A DNA stretch of 64,000 nucleotides from CAZYFH01 sp965249175 (GTDB lineage Bacteria > Acidobacteriota > Vicinamibacteria > Vicinamibacterales > UBA8438): assembly GCA_965249175.1 (NCBI GenBank), contig OZ252227.1:4650001-4714000 (forward strand). Direction: 5' to 3'. Under the pieces are notes generated by a model. That model was not told where the DNA came from, searched no databases, and worked only from the letters and a program-made list of their open reading frames with translations. A program made the position numbers and the translations under genes. Shown here one piece after another: positions 7,866-16,925 of the stretch; within the stretch, counting starts at the first letter, position 1, and each line of letters starts with the position of its first letter.

Positions 7866-9300
7866 GAGATATTGTCAAATGTTGTGGATCGGTCATCAGC
7901 GTGATCAGGCGGCCACCTTCCGATCTCCCTCGTTGTTTCGCTCCTGCTGTACCCCGTCAATGAACGTCACGCCGGCGCGGACGAGTGGCAGCAGATGCGC
8001 GCCATTGAGCCGACGCCAGCGCTGCTGTGCCATCTCGAGCAGCTTGTAGGCCATCAACAGGCCCTTGGTGCGCGAGCCCGCGCCTTTGGTCACGCGCTGC
8101 CGGAGTCGGACCGTGGCGAATGGCGACTCGATGACGTTGCTCGTGCGCACGTGCTGCCAATGCTCAGCTGGCAGGGCAAAGTGCGTGAGGAGGCGGTCGC
8201 GGTCTGCGTCCAGGCACGCCGCCGCCTTCGGGTACTTGGCCTCGTACTCGGCGATGAAGACGTCCATGGCCTCCTCGGCGTGTGCCCGCGTCTCGGCGTA
8301 CATGATCTCGCGGAGCGCGCGCTTCGCTTTCGGCTGTAATCGCTTTGGCAATTTGTCGAGCACGTTGCCCATCTTGTGACACCAGTCGCGGAGCTCTCGC
8401 GTGTCCGGCCACACGTCGCGCACGGCCGCCCAGAAACCCAGGGCGCCGTCGCCGACCGCCCCCACCGGGGCCCGCATGCCGCGCCGCTGGAGGTCCCGCA
8501 GCACCGTCGCCCAGCTGTCGGTGCTCTCGCGGTAGCCGTCCTCCAGGGCCACGAGCTTCTTGGTCCCATCGGGCCGTACGCCGATGATCACCAGCGTACA
8601 GAGCCGATCGTCCTCGAGCCGGATGTTGAAATGGATGCCGTCGACCCACACGTACACGTAGTCACGATCGGCCAGGTCCCGCTGGCGGAACCGCCGGTAG
8701 TCCTCTTCCCACACCGCCGTGAGGCGCGCGATGTTGGTCGCGCTGAGGCCGGCCGCGTCATCCCCCAATAGCACCGGCAGCGCTTCGCGGAAATCGCCCG
8801 TCGACAGACCGCGCAGATAGAGGATCGGCAGCACCTCCGCCACCTTGGGCGAGCGACGCATGTAGGGGGGCAAGATCCGACTCGTGAACCGCTCCCGCTG
8901 GCCCGCGCCGTTGACCCTTTTGTCGTTCACCCGAGGAGCATGCACCTCGAGCGTACCTGCCCCGCACGTCACCTTCCGCGCCTGGGCCCGACCATTCCGA
9001 ACGACCAGCCGGCGTCCCCGCGCGTCCCGCTCCTCGCCGTGGGCCTCGATGTACTGCCCGACCTCCACCGCCAGGGCCGTCATCAACATCCGCCGGGCTC
9101 CCTCCCGGGCCAGCTCGTCCACCGTCTGCGCACCGCGCTCTTCCGGCGGAACTTCGTTGTCTGCTCCATCGTTGTCGAGTACCTTCAGCATGGGTGGCGG
9201 CTCCTTTCACCGGCCTGCCAGCCGGAGTTTTCGCGTTGCTCACGCGAAAGGATACGCCGCCTTCTTCAGACTGCCGATCCACAACTTCTGGTTATATCTC
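7866..9300 (-). mobile_element. IS256-family insertion sequence, intact copy 1
   Basis: 1435 bp bounded by imperfect inverted ends: GAGATATTGTCAAATGTTGT at 7866 and, read inward from 9300, GAGATATAACCAGAAGTTGT; both continue into GGATCGG. It encodes a complete 428-residue transposase. Flanks (GGGAGACG before, CCTATGCA after) show no target duplication, so the site was rearranged after insertion. The right end lies 14 bp upstream of the DUF1800 start codon. Confidence 0.9.
7905..9191 (-). CDS. IS256-family transposase, full length
   Basis: 428 residues, normal for the family (Transposase_mut). DDE catalytic triad readable as D184 (YVWVDGIHFN), D248 (AVGDGALGF) and E355 (TSNVIESPFATVRLRQR). 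CHKMGNVLDKLPK lies between the second Asp and the Glu, as in IS256. The reading frame is uninterrupted, in contrast with the two copies at 25-29 kb. This copy is the only candidate in the window able to supply active transposase. Confidence 0.92.
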   Translation of the reverse strand: MLKVLDNDGADNEVPPEERGAQTVDELAREGARRMLMTALAVEVGQYIEAHGEERDARGRRLVVRNGRAQARKVTCGAGTLEVHAPRVNDKRVNGAGQRERFTSRILPPYMRRSPKVAEVLPILYLRGLSTGDFREALPVLLGDDAAGLSATNIARLTAVWEEDYRRFRQRDLADRDYVYVWVDGIHFNIRLEDDRLCTLVIIGVRPDGTKKLVALEDGYRESTDSWATVLRDLQRRGMRAPVGAVGDGALGFWAAVRDVWPDTRELRDWCHKMGNVLDKLPKRLQPKAKRALREIMYAETRAHAEEAMDVFIAEYEAKYPKAAACLDADRDRLLTHFALPAEHWQHVRTSNVIESPFATVRLRQRVTKGAGSRTKGLLMAYKLLEMAQQRWRRLNGAHLLPLVRAGVTFIDGVQQERNNEGDRKVAA

Positions 9301-9314
9301 CCTATGCAGACGTG

Positions 9315-10773
9315 ATGGCGCTGCTTGACCCGGCGATGAGCCACCTGCTGAGACGCGCCGGATTCGGCGCGAGCGCCGAGGAGGCACCGGCGTGGAACGC
9401 CATGAGCCTGTCGACGGCCATCGACACCCTCGTCGATTACGAGTCGTCACCGGACGACGTCGACGACCATGTCGGCACGCCGGGGTTCCTGGGGACGACG
9501 TCGCGCGGGCCCTTCGAGCCGAGTAGCCGAATCTCCGACGCGGCACAACGCTGGGTCTTTCGGATGGTGCACTCGGAACGGCCGCTCCAGGAAAAGATGG
9601 CGCTGTTCTGGCACAACCACTTTGCGACCGGTTTCAGCAAGATCGCGGGGCAGCTCGGCCCGGCGGGCGCCAGCCGCGCTTTGGCGGCGAAGCCCTCCGA
9701 GGACCCGAACGACGTGAAGGGGCAGCTCGAGCTGTTCCGTGAGCTCGCGCTCGGCAACTTCCGAGACCTGCTGCTCGCTGTCTCACAGGACGTTGCCATG
9801 GTTGCCTGGCTCGACGGCGACACCAACGTCAAGGCGTTTCCGCAGGAGAACTACGCGCGCGAGCTCATGGAGCTCTTCACCATTGGCGTCGACCACTACA
9901 CCGAGGACGACGTGTATGCCGGGGCGCGGGTCTTCACGGGATGGAACCTCCGGCGATTCGGCCGCGGCACGGACACCCAGTGGTCGGCGTTCAACTACGA
10001 CGCGGGCCAACACGACACCGACGCAAAGACGTTCAGCTTCGCGATCTATCCGGACGGCGGTCACACGATCGATCCCGGCACGCGCGGGGAGCGAGGGGTT
10101 TCAGGACGGCGTCGATCTGGTCAACGCGGTGGCCGGCCACCCCGAAACCGGGGCCTTCCTGGCGCGCAAGCTGTATGCGTTCTTCGTGAACGAGACCGGC
10201 GTGCCCGACGAGGCGCTCATCCAGCAACTGGCGGAGACGTACTACGCGAGCGGCTTCGACATGCGCGAGGTGGTCCGCCAATTGCTCCGATCGGCGCAGT
10301 TCCAGGATCCCGCGAACTACTGGGCGCGGTACGTGTGGCCGGCGGAACTGGTGCCACGGCTGATCAAGGATGTCGGGTGGAGCGGTTTCTCGGCGGCCGC
10401 GACCCTGTCGCCGCTCATCAACATGGGGCAGACGCTGTTCGAGCCCCCGGATGTCGCTGGCTGGTCGCTCGGCACCTCTTGGTTTTCGACCGGGACCATG
10501 CTGGCGCGGATGAACTTCGCGGCCACGCTGGCTGGGAATCAGCGGTTCGCGCTCCAGCAGGCCTCGTTGGGGTCGGCGCAGACGCCCGATAGTTTTCTTG
10601 CGTACTTCCTGGACAGGCTGTCGACACCGCCGCTCGACCCGTCCGTGACCGACGCGATGCGTGGCTATCTGACGGCCGGGGCACCGTGGAGCGGCTCGGC
10701 GAGCCAGGTGGCCACGAAGGCCGCGGGGCTCGTGCATCTGATCGGGGCATCGTCGGAGTACCAGTTCGGTTAG
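9315..10773 (+). pseudogene. DUF1800 family protein, frameshifted
   Basis: Begins MALLDPAMSHLLRRAGFGAS and proceeds through MALFWHNHFATG and NYARELMELFTIGVDHYTEDDVYAGARVFTGW, all typical of DUF1800. Near 10070 the reading moves to another frame that continues EGFQDGVDLVNAVAGHPETG and ARKLYAFFV to TAG at 10773. The site holds GATC twice in tandem (10067-10074). Removing one GATC joins HTI to PARAG and restores a normal protein of about 485 residues. DUF1800 proteins are usually paired with DUF1501 proteins, as here. IS256 copy 1 sits directly upstream and may have removed the promoter. Confidence 0.75.
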
Positions 10774-10805
10774 CCCCAGAGCCCACCTGTGTTGGGGTGT
10801 AGGAG

Positions 10806-12074
10806 ATGATCATGGCGGTTGCACGACGCACGTTTCTCAAGGGCGGGGTCGCCGCGTTCACGATGAGCTTCGCGGCCCCGGCATTCCTCAGTGATCTGGC
10901 GAGGGCCCAGAGCGTGTCGGGCCGCAGTTTGGTGGTGCTGTATCTCGGTGGCGGCAACGACGCGCTCAGCTTCCTGGTGCCGTACACGGACAGCGCGTAT
11001 TGCAGTCGGCGACCCACGCAGGCGGTACCGGCCCAGAGCGTCATCCAGATCGGAAGCGATGTCACCGGTACCGCGCTCGGGTTGCACCCCAACCTGCCGG
11101 GATTCAAGTCGATGTTCGACGACGGCAATCTCGGGATCATCCAACGCACCGGCTACGAGAACTCGAGCCGGTCACATTTCCGCGGCACGGACATCTGGTC
11201 GACGGCCGATCCAGGCCAACCACAGGGCCCCGGGTGGCTCGGGCGCTATCTCGATACGCTGCCCACACCGGTCGATCCACTCCTCGCCTGGAACACGCAC
11301 GGCCAGCTGCCGCACACGCTGCTGGCGACGTCGGTCGGCGTCCCGTCCATTCCTGACCCGGCCGCATACGCGTTCTCCAGCCCGAACACCGGCGCCGAAG
11401 CGGAGTACTCCCAGGCCGCGGCCATCGACATCTCCTCCCATCTGCCGACGACGAACCCCCATTTGTCATTCGTCAACTCGACGGCGCAAGCGGCGATGGC
11501 GACGCTCGACCGGGTCGCGACGGTGGCGGCCTACGTGCCGTCGACCGACTATCCCGACACCGCGCTCGGCGCCGCACTCCAAGCCGTGGCGGGTGCGATC
11601 GCGACCGGCGTCGGCACCCAGGTCTACTGGGTCCAGACGGGCGGCTACGACACGCATGCAGGCCAGGACACGATAGACGGGCGCTACGGCGAGCTGCTGA
11701 CGACGCTCAACGATGCGGTCTTCGCCTTCTACAGTGACGTCCGCAACCAGGGGCTGCTGAGCGATACGCTCCTGTTGCAGTTCTCCGAATTCGGCCGTCG
11801 TGTGAGCGAGAACGGGAGCAACGGGACCGACCACGGCTCGGGGGGACTGATGATGGCGCTCGGTGGCAATGTCAGTGGCGGCCTCTATGGGACCGCGGCG
11901 GCATCGCTGGCCGATACGGACGACAACCCGCATCTGGAGAATGGTGGACGGGACGTCAGGTTCGAGACCGATTTCCGATCCGTCTACGCGAGGGCCATCG
12001 ACGAATGGCTTGGCGCTGATTCGACGGCGATCCTCGGTGGTGACTTCAGAAACCCGACGGTCGATTTCGTCTAA
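10806..12074 (+). CDS. DUF1501 family protein with Tat-type signal
   Basis: 422 residues; ATG at 10806, or at 10812 closer to the signal. The leader ARRTFLKGGVAAFTMSFAAPAFL has the twin-arginine motif. The body follows DUF1501: SLVVLYLGGGNDALSFLVPY, TALGLHPNLPGFKSMFDDGNLGI, YENSSRSHFRGTDIWSTAD, and GFDTHA-like GGYDTHAGQD, then DTLLLQFSEFGRRVSENGSNGTDHGSGG. The fold is related to the alkaline phosphatase/sulfatase superfamily, but its role is unproven. It sits 32 bp behind the DUF1800 gene, its regular partner. Confidence 0.85.
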   Translation: MIMAVARRTFLKGGVAAFTMSFAAPAFLSDLARAQSVSGRSLVVLYLGGGNDALSFLVPYTDSAYCSRRPTQAVPAQSVIQIGSDVTGTALGLHPNLPGFKSMFDDGNLGIIQRTGYENSSRSHFRGTDIWSTADPGQPQGPGWLGRYLDTLPTPVDPLLAWNTHGQLPHTLLATSVGVPSIPDPAAYAFSSPNTGAEAEYSQAAAIDISSHLPTTNPHLSFVNSTAQAAMATLDRVATVAAYVPSTDYPDTALGAALQAVAGAIATGVGTQVYWVQTGGYDTHAGQDTIDGRYGELLTTLNDAVFAFYSDVRNQGLLSDTLLLQFSEFGRRVSENGSNGTDHGSGGLMMALGGNVSGGLYGTAAASLADTDDNPHLENGGRDVRFETDFRSVYARAIDEWLGADSTAILGGDFRNPTVDFV

Positions 12075-12310
12075 GCAGGATGTTGCGCGGCAGGCGCGAC
12101 CGCGGTGTAACCTTGCGGCCATGGTGCCTGTCCAACAGAGTAGTGCCCGGAAATGACCACGTGTGCCCGCCAGCGGACAGTGCGCTACCCCTGGCAACGC
12201 TGTTGCATGGAGCGAGAGCGCCGGGGGTGGCGGCGGGCCGTACGTGCAGCGGCCGTTCCGCCCTGGGCAACTCTGGCTCGGTCACCCACCGCTCCAAGGA
12301 GTAGGACGAC

Positions 12311-12970
12311 GTGGTGATGCCGACGGTGACCGCATGCCCCGCCGGCCCCGAGCCCGAATGGAGGCTGACGGTGGCCCGGGCGGCCGTGGGGGCGGACAAA
12401 GACGCACCGCAGGACAGCGGGTTCGCGACGGATCGGGAGCTCGCGGAAGCGTGCGTCGAGGGGCGTGTCGGTGCGTTCGACACGCTCGTCGAGCGCCATC
12501 GGCGATCGGTCTACCAGTTGTGCTACCGCTTTGTGGGCAACCACGAGGATGCGAGTGACCTGTCGCAGGACGTCTTCCTCCGCGCCCACCGGGGCCTCGC
12601 GCGCTTCAAGGGGGAATCGGCGATCGCCACCTGGCTGTATCGGATTGGGGTCAACGTCTGTCTGAATCATGTCAACGCCAAGAAGCCGCTCAGCATGGCG
12701 GATCCGCTCGAACAAGAGCGGCACGTCGCGAACGATGGCGACGACCCGGTCGAGGCGGTCGCACGGGGAGAACGGGCCGCACGCGTCCGTGCGGGCATCG
12801 CCCGCCTCCCGGCGAAGCAGCGAGCCGCGCTGATTCTCAGGACCTATCACGAGCTGCCGCACAAGGAGATTGCCGCGATCCTGGGGAGCTCGGTCGGTGC
12901 GGTGAAAGCCAATGTCTTCCATGCGCTGGCCAACCTCAAGAAGTTTCTGTTAGAGGAAGACCGTGCGTAA
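12311..12970 (+). CDS. RNA polymerase sigma factor, ECF subfamily
   Basis: 219 residues from GTG 12311, about 8 nt behind AAGGAG; GTG 12314 and ATG 12317 are alternatives. Sigma region 2 spans roughly FDTLVERHRRSVYQLCYRFV to DLSQDVFLRAHRGLARFKGES and WLYRIGVNVCLNHV. Region 4 is the LPAKQRAALILRTYHELPHK / EIAAILGSSVGAVKANVFHA helix-turn-helix. An N-terminal extension of about 45 residues precedes region 2. It is followed by its likely membrane anti-sigma factor and a periplasmic coiled-coil protein, suggesting an envelope-stress regulon. Confidence 0.9.
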   Translation: MVMPTVTACPAGPEPEWRLTVARAAVGADKDAPQDSGFATDRELAEACVEGRVGAFDTLVERHRRSVYQLCYRFVGNHEDASDLSQDVFLRAHRGLARFKGESAIATWLYRIGVNVCLNHVNAKKPLSMADPLEQERHVANDGDDPVEAVARGERAARVRAGIARLPAKQRAALILRTYHELPHKEIAAILGSSVGAVKANVFHALANLKKFLLEEDRA

Positions 12971-13033
12971 CGCTCGGACCGATGTGCGTTGCGTCGTCAG
13001 CGAAGCCGGTGCGATAGTGAGGCGAGCGGCCCG

Positions 13034-13675
13034 ATGACCCATCTCAGTGCGGAGGAATTCGTTGACCTGACGGACGGCGCCTTGAGCGCGGCCCGCGCGC
13101 GGCACCTGGACGACTGTCGGGACTGCCGGGAGCGCGCCGAGTCGTTCCGCGACGCCCTCGGCGAGGCCCGCGCGATCGAGATCCCCGATCCGTCGCCGTT
13201 GTTCTGGGACCACCTGTCGCGTCGTGTGCGGGAGGCGGTCGATCGAGACGCTGACCCAGGCTGGCGCGCCTGGTCGTGGTGGCGTTCGACACATGCGTGG
13301 TCGCTCCGCGCCGTGGTGTCGGTCGTTACCGCCGTGCTGGCGGTTGTCGTCGGGTTCTGGGTATTGCCGCCGCTGGCAGAGAGCCCGGCCACGGTCGTCG
13401 ACCGACTGGATACTGGGGACCTGCGCGTGGCCGTGGCGCCCGCGGTGCGTGGCCAGGCATCTGACTCTGATTCTGAGGCTGGTAACGACGCGGAATGGTC
13501 ACTCCTGCTGGCGATGGTCGATGCCGTCGAATGGCAAGACATCGACACCGATGGCCTCGTGCTCGACCGTGACGCACTGGACGGGGTGGTGTTTTTGTTG
13601 TCGGCCGATGAGCGACGCGAGGTGGCGCGCTTGCTGCGCGCCGAGCTGGGATCCGCGGGTACGGGCAGCCTCTAG
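13034..13675 (+). CDS. Anti-sigma factor with zinc-finger-like N-terminus
   Basis: 213 residues from ATG 13034. The N-terminus has the H-x3-C-x2-C pattern (H24, C28, C31 in RHLDDCRDC) of ZAS/zf-HC2 anti-sigma domains, which bind ECF sigma factors. One membrane segment follows at about residues 91-113 (LRAVVSVVTAVLAVVVGFWV). The C-terminal part is acidic and periplasmic, with LLSADERREVARLLRAELG near the end. It lies 63 nt after the sigma gene and 7 nt before the next, so one operon. Confidence 0.85.
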   Translation: MTHLSAEEFVDLTDGALSAARARHLDDCRDCRERAESFRDALGEARAIEIPDPSPLFWDHLSRRVREAVDRDADPGWRAWSWWRSTHAWSLRAVVSVVTAVLAVVVGFWVLPPLAESPATVVDRLDTGDLRVAVAPAVRGQASDSDSEAGNDAEWSLLLAMVDAVEWQDIDTDGLVLDRDALDGVVFLLSADERREVARLLRAELGSAGTGSL

Positions 13676-13682
13676 GAGCAAC

Positions 13683-14228
13683 GTGACGAGCTCAAGTTGC
13701 GCGGCGTGCAGCTGGGGAGTCGGGATCGTCGCCATGTGTCTCGTGTCGACGACGGTCGCCGTCGCTCAGTCGCGTGATGAGCTCACGCTCACGGGCGACA
13801 TGACCCCCGCCCAGGTGCAGCGCTTGTTCGACGCGTACGAGCTGGTGCGGGCCCGGGAGATGCTCGACCTCGACGACGAACAGTATCCGCAGTTCGTGGC
13901 CAGTCTGAACGCGCTGCAGAAAGCGCGGCGCGAGACGCAGCAGCAGCGTCAGCGGATGCTCCGGGAGCTGAACCGGCTGGCCAGACAACCCGGGACGGAA
14001 GAGTCGATCCTCGAAGAACGCCTCGAGCGACTGCGGGCCCACGACCGCGAGTCCGCGGACGTGCTGGAGCAGGCCTACGATGGAATCGACGACGTGTTGA
14101 ACGTTCGACAACGCGTCCGCTTTCGCATGTTCGAGCGGCAGATGGAGCGGCGGCGCCTCGAGATGCTGCAGCGAGCGCGACGCCGGAACGCAACTCCCCA
14201 ACCCAACAACCGGCCGCAGAACCGCTAG
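13683..14228 (+). CDS. Periplasmic coiled-coil protein, CpxP/Spy-like
   Basis: 181 residues from GTG 13683, which has TAGGAG just upstream. Signal peptide VGIVAMCLVSTTVAVAQ. The mature protein is a long charged helix: MTPAQVQRLFDAYELVRARE, YPQFVASLNALQKARRETQQ, RERLAR-like heptads, and VLNVRQRVRFRMFERQMERR, ending in a low-complexity tail. The helical pattern and context (third gene after sigma and anti-sigma) fit CpxP/Spy or zinc-resistance-type periplasmic sensors, but no LTxxQ motif is exact, so the assignment is structural. Confidence 0.6.
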   Translation: MTSSSCAACSWGVGIVAMCLVSTTVAVAQSRDELTLTGDMTPAQVQRLFDAYELVRAREMLDLDDEQYPQFVASLNALQKARRETQQQRQRMLRELNRLARQPGTEESILEERLERLRAHDRESADVLEQAYDGIDDVLNVRQRVRFRMFERQMERRRLEMLQRARRRNATPQPNNRPQNR

Positions 14229-14367
14229 CGCGACCCCGCCGGTCATTCAACCTTTCGCGTCACCCGCTGGTCCAACAGTAGTACCCCGCACGCGTCATAT
14301 GCGCACACGGGGCACTAGTAGCGCGAGGCCGACGAATCGGCGACCTCGCAGTGAGGAGGACCGAAGA

Positions 14368-14637
14368 ATGAAACGAGTGCTGCTTGCCTGCCCGTTGCTC
14401 ATGCTCATCGTGACCGGAGGATGCGTCCACGCACACGCGCAGGTGCGCACGCCGGTGCGGGCGACCTACCACCATCACCATCGGCTCGACTGCGACCATC
14501 TGGTCTCGTGTCGCGTGCGCCGCGGGCATCATCACCACGTCACGCATCGATCGCACGAGCGCTATGTGCACCTGCACGCGACAACTCGCGGTCGATACGC
14601 GCGCTGCACCGTCACGCGCGGCCGGCACGCGTACTGA
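14368..14637 (+). CDS. Small histidine-rich secreted protein
   Basis: 89 residues from ATG 14368, preceded by GAGGA. Signal peptide MKRVLLACPLLMLIVTGGC then VHAHA, with likely cleavage after AHA. The mature part has two HHHH runs plus many single His, with C at LDCDHLVSC and RYARCTV. The high His, Arg and Cys content suggests metal binding in the periplasm. It sits 140 bp behind the sigma / anti-sigma / CpxP-like operon. I recognise no family. Confidence 0.55.
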   Translation: MKRVLLACPLLMLIVTGGCVHAHAQVRTPVRATYHHHHRLDCDHLVSCRVRRGHHHHVTHRSHERYVHLHATTRGRYARCTVTRGRHAY

Positions 14638-14733
14638 CCCAAGCGTTCACTTAGGTTCACTGGCCGCTGGCGGCCGCGACGCCGACGTCCCAGCACGCTT
14701 GAGCCGTCCGAACGCGCCCCTCATAATCGAATC

Positions 14734-15702
14734 GTGAATGCCATCGTCCTCACGAGATACGGAACGCCCGACGATCTCGAGCTGCGAGACGTCGACACGC
14801 CGCGTCCCAAAGCGGACGAGGTCTTGATAGCCGTCCACGCGTCGGCCGTGAATGATTGGGATCTGGGGCTTCTCAATGGCACGCCGCTGTTCATGCGGGT
14901 GTTTCTCGGTCTTCTGCGACCGAAGACTCGCATCATGGGCGCTGAAGTGGCTGGACGAGTTGAAGCCGTTGGCGATGCGGTCAGAGATTTCAGGGCGGGC
15001 GATGACGTGTACGGGGACCTGAGCGAGAGTGGATTTGGCGGGTTCGCCGAATTCGTGAGCGCGCCTGAGCACTCAGTGAGGCGGAAGCCGACCAACCTTA
15101 CGTATGAGCAAGCCGTCGCGATCCCCCATGCCGCAATGTTGGCGCACCAGGCGCTCTACGACATCGCACAGATGCACGAAGGGCAAACCCTCATCATCAA
15201 TGGCGCAGGCGGTGGCGTCGGCACGATAGGTCTGCAGCTCGCCACACGGCACGGCATCGAGGTCACCGGCGTTGACAGCACGGCCAAGCAAGGCTTTCTG
15301 CGCTCGCTCGGCTTCGACCACGTGATGGACTACACGGAGAAAGATTTCACCAGGACAGGTCTCAGCTACGACCTGATTCTCGATGCGAAGACGACTCGCT
15401 CACCGTTCGCGTACGCGCGAGCCCTGCGTCCGAACGGAACGTATGTCACCGTCGGTGGATCGATGCCCCGAGTGTTCCAGTGCCTGGTGTGCGGATGGTG
15501 GATTGCGAGGACCAGGAGGAAACACATTCGTATTCTGGCCTTGAAGCCGAATAGAGGACTCGATGACATGACTGAGCTGGTAGAGGCCGGCAAAGTCGTG
15601 CCGTCGATCGATGAGACCTACCCGTTGCGTGATGTGCCCCAAGCACTTCGACGGTTCGAAGCAGCGCACCACAAAGGCAAGATCGTCATCGCCGTTCGCT
15701 AG
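14734..15702 (+). CDS. NAD(P)-dependent quinone-reductase-like MDR oxidoreductase
   Basis: 322 residues from GTG 14734. The N-terminal GroES-like domain opens MNAIVLTRYGTPDDLELRDV and contains VHASAVNDWDLGLLNG and GAEVAGRVEAVG. The Rossmann domain starts at INGAGGGVGTIGLQLA. No catalytic or structural zinc Cys ligands are visible, matching the zinc-free quinone oxidoreductase branch. Its base composition is lower in GC than its neighbours. Its TAG stop (15700-15702) is partly formed by the left TA target site of the MITE that follows. Confidence 0.85.
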   Translation: MNAIVLTRYGTPDDLELRDVDTPRPKADEVLIAVHASAVNDWDLGLLNGTPLFMRVFLGLLRPKTRIMGAEVAGRVEAVGDAVRDFRAGDDVYGDLSESGFGGFAEFVSAPEHSVRRKPTNLTYEQAVAIPHAAMLAHQALYDIAQMHEGQTLIINGAGGGVGTIGLQLATRHGIEVTGVDSTAKQGFLRSLGFDHVMDYTEKDFTRTGLSYDLILDAKTTRSPFAYARALRPNGTYVTVGGSMPRVFQCLVCGWWIARTRRKHIRILALKPNRGLDDMTELVEAGKVVPSIDETYPLRDVPQALRRFEAAHHKGKIVIAVR

Positions 15703-15861
15703 TGTCCTGTAACCGTGATTCGCAACATAATCCCTGGGCGGGGCATCCCGCCTGACGGCGGTGCGCCTCGGTCACATAGGCCCACTATGCTCCCTCGTTG
15801 CGCCTTGCCAGCCGGGCGCCGCGCGCCAGGACTTATGCAGCGAATTACGGTTACAGGACAC
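15702..15861. mobile_element. 160-bp MITE with TA target duplication
   Basis: Terminal inverted repeats begin GTGTCCTGTAACCGTGATTC on the left; the right end read inward differs at one base (GTAATTC). TA flanks both sides (15700-15701 and 15862-15863), as in IS630/mariner-type insertions. There is no coding capacity. It lies exactly between two convergent stop codons; excising it with one TA leaves CTAG, in which both stops overlap. Confidence 0.75.
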
Positions 15862-16898
15862 TAGCTGCCGGGCGCCGCTCCCGACACCAGATAGCTGATT
15901 GCGGTCACCGCCACATACGTGCCAAGCAGGACGAAGCCGACCCCTCGCCCAAGCGTCTGGTCTCGAGCCGTCCGGATGCCCGTGCGAAAGACCACGAGCA
16001 GGAAGAGCAGCGCCGGGAAGTGCGTCGTGAAAAAGACCGGGTCGACGGTGAGCCCTCCCGTCGTCACAGCGGCCGCGCCGCCGGCGACGAACAGGACGTT
16101 GAGGATGTCGGCGCCGATCACGTTGCCGACAGCCAGCTCGCCGTGGCCCTTCAGCGCCGCGGTGACAACGACCGTCAGCTCCGGGAGCGACGTCCCGAAC
16201 GCCACAAGCGTCGCGGCGATGATGCTTGGCGGCACGTCGAGTCGCTCGGCGAGCTCAGCGGCGGCGGCGACGAGAATTGCCGATGCGAGGATGACCAGCG
16301 CCAGACCGACCGCGAGGCCGAGCACCGCCCGAGCCACGCTTTGACGCTCACCCTCGCCGCCATCCTCGTTCGCGGCGCTCGCGCGCGCTGTCTGCACCGA
16401 CCACACCAGGTAAAACGCGAGGAGTCCCACAAACACCCAGCCCGCGCCCTGACTGAGCGTGCCCCCGGTCGTGAACGCAGACAGCGGGTCTGCGATCGGC
16501 AGGCAGACCAACACCAGCAGGACGCCGCTGGCGACCTTCCCCCATCCCTGGCGGTTGACCACCCGCATATCGAGCGGGAGCGGCGTGATCAGGCATCCGA
16601 TGCCAAGAATGAGACCGGTGTTGCAGATGATCGACCCGACGGCGTTGCCGAGCGCCATCTCGGATCGACCCTGGAGCGCCGCCAACACCGAGACGACGGC
16701 CTCCGGCATGGTGGTGCCCAGGCTGACGATCGTCGCTCCGACGATGACGCGTGGTACCCCCCATCGGCGCGACAACACCACCGCGTTGTCGACCAGCACG
16801 TCGGCCCCCTTGGCGAGGATGACGACGCTGAACGCGATGACCGCGACGAGTGCGGGACTCGACCAGGCCGCGACGAGGGTGTCGAGATACTCAGCCAT
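15861..16898 (-). CDS. Calcium/sodium antiporter, CaCA family (YrbG-like)
   Basis: 345 residues, about ten membrane segments. The two inverted alpha-repeats are clear: VGATIVSLGTTMPEAVVSVL in the N-half and AATLVAFGTSLPELTVVVTA in the C-half, with the acidic residues that bind Ca and Na. GNAVGSIICNTGLILG and GNVIGADILNVLFVAG follow each repeat. A hydrophilic loop (ARASAANEDGGEGERQSVAR) joins the halves. It sits in the inner membrane and exchanges Na for Ca or similar ions. Convergent with the MDR gene. Confidence 0.9.
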   Translation of the reverse strand: MAEYLDTLVAAWSSPALVAVIAFSVVILAKGADVLVDNAVVLSRRWGVPRVIVGATIVSLGTTMPEAVVSVLAALQGRSEMALGNAVGSIICNTGLILGIGCLITPLPLDMRVVNRQGWGKVASGVLLVLVCLPIADPLSAFTTGGTLSQGAGWVFVGLLAFYLVWSVQTARASAANEDGGEGERQSVARAVLGLAVGLALVILASAILVAAAAELAERLDVPPSIIAATLVAFGTSLPELTVVVTAALKGHGELAVGNVIGADILNVLFVAGGAAAVTTGGLTVDPVFFTTHFPALLFLLVVFRTGIRTARDQTLGRGVGFVLLGTYVAVTAISYLVSGAAPGS

Positions 16899-16925
16899 CA
16901 GCGAACGCCGGTCAGTCTAGCCGGA

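Noticed and set aside
10060..10090. Programmed frameshift in the DUF1800 gene
   Set aside because: No slippery heptamer is visible; a tandem 4-bp duplication explains the shift more simply.
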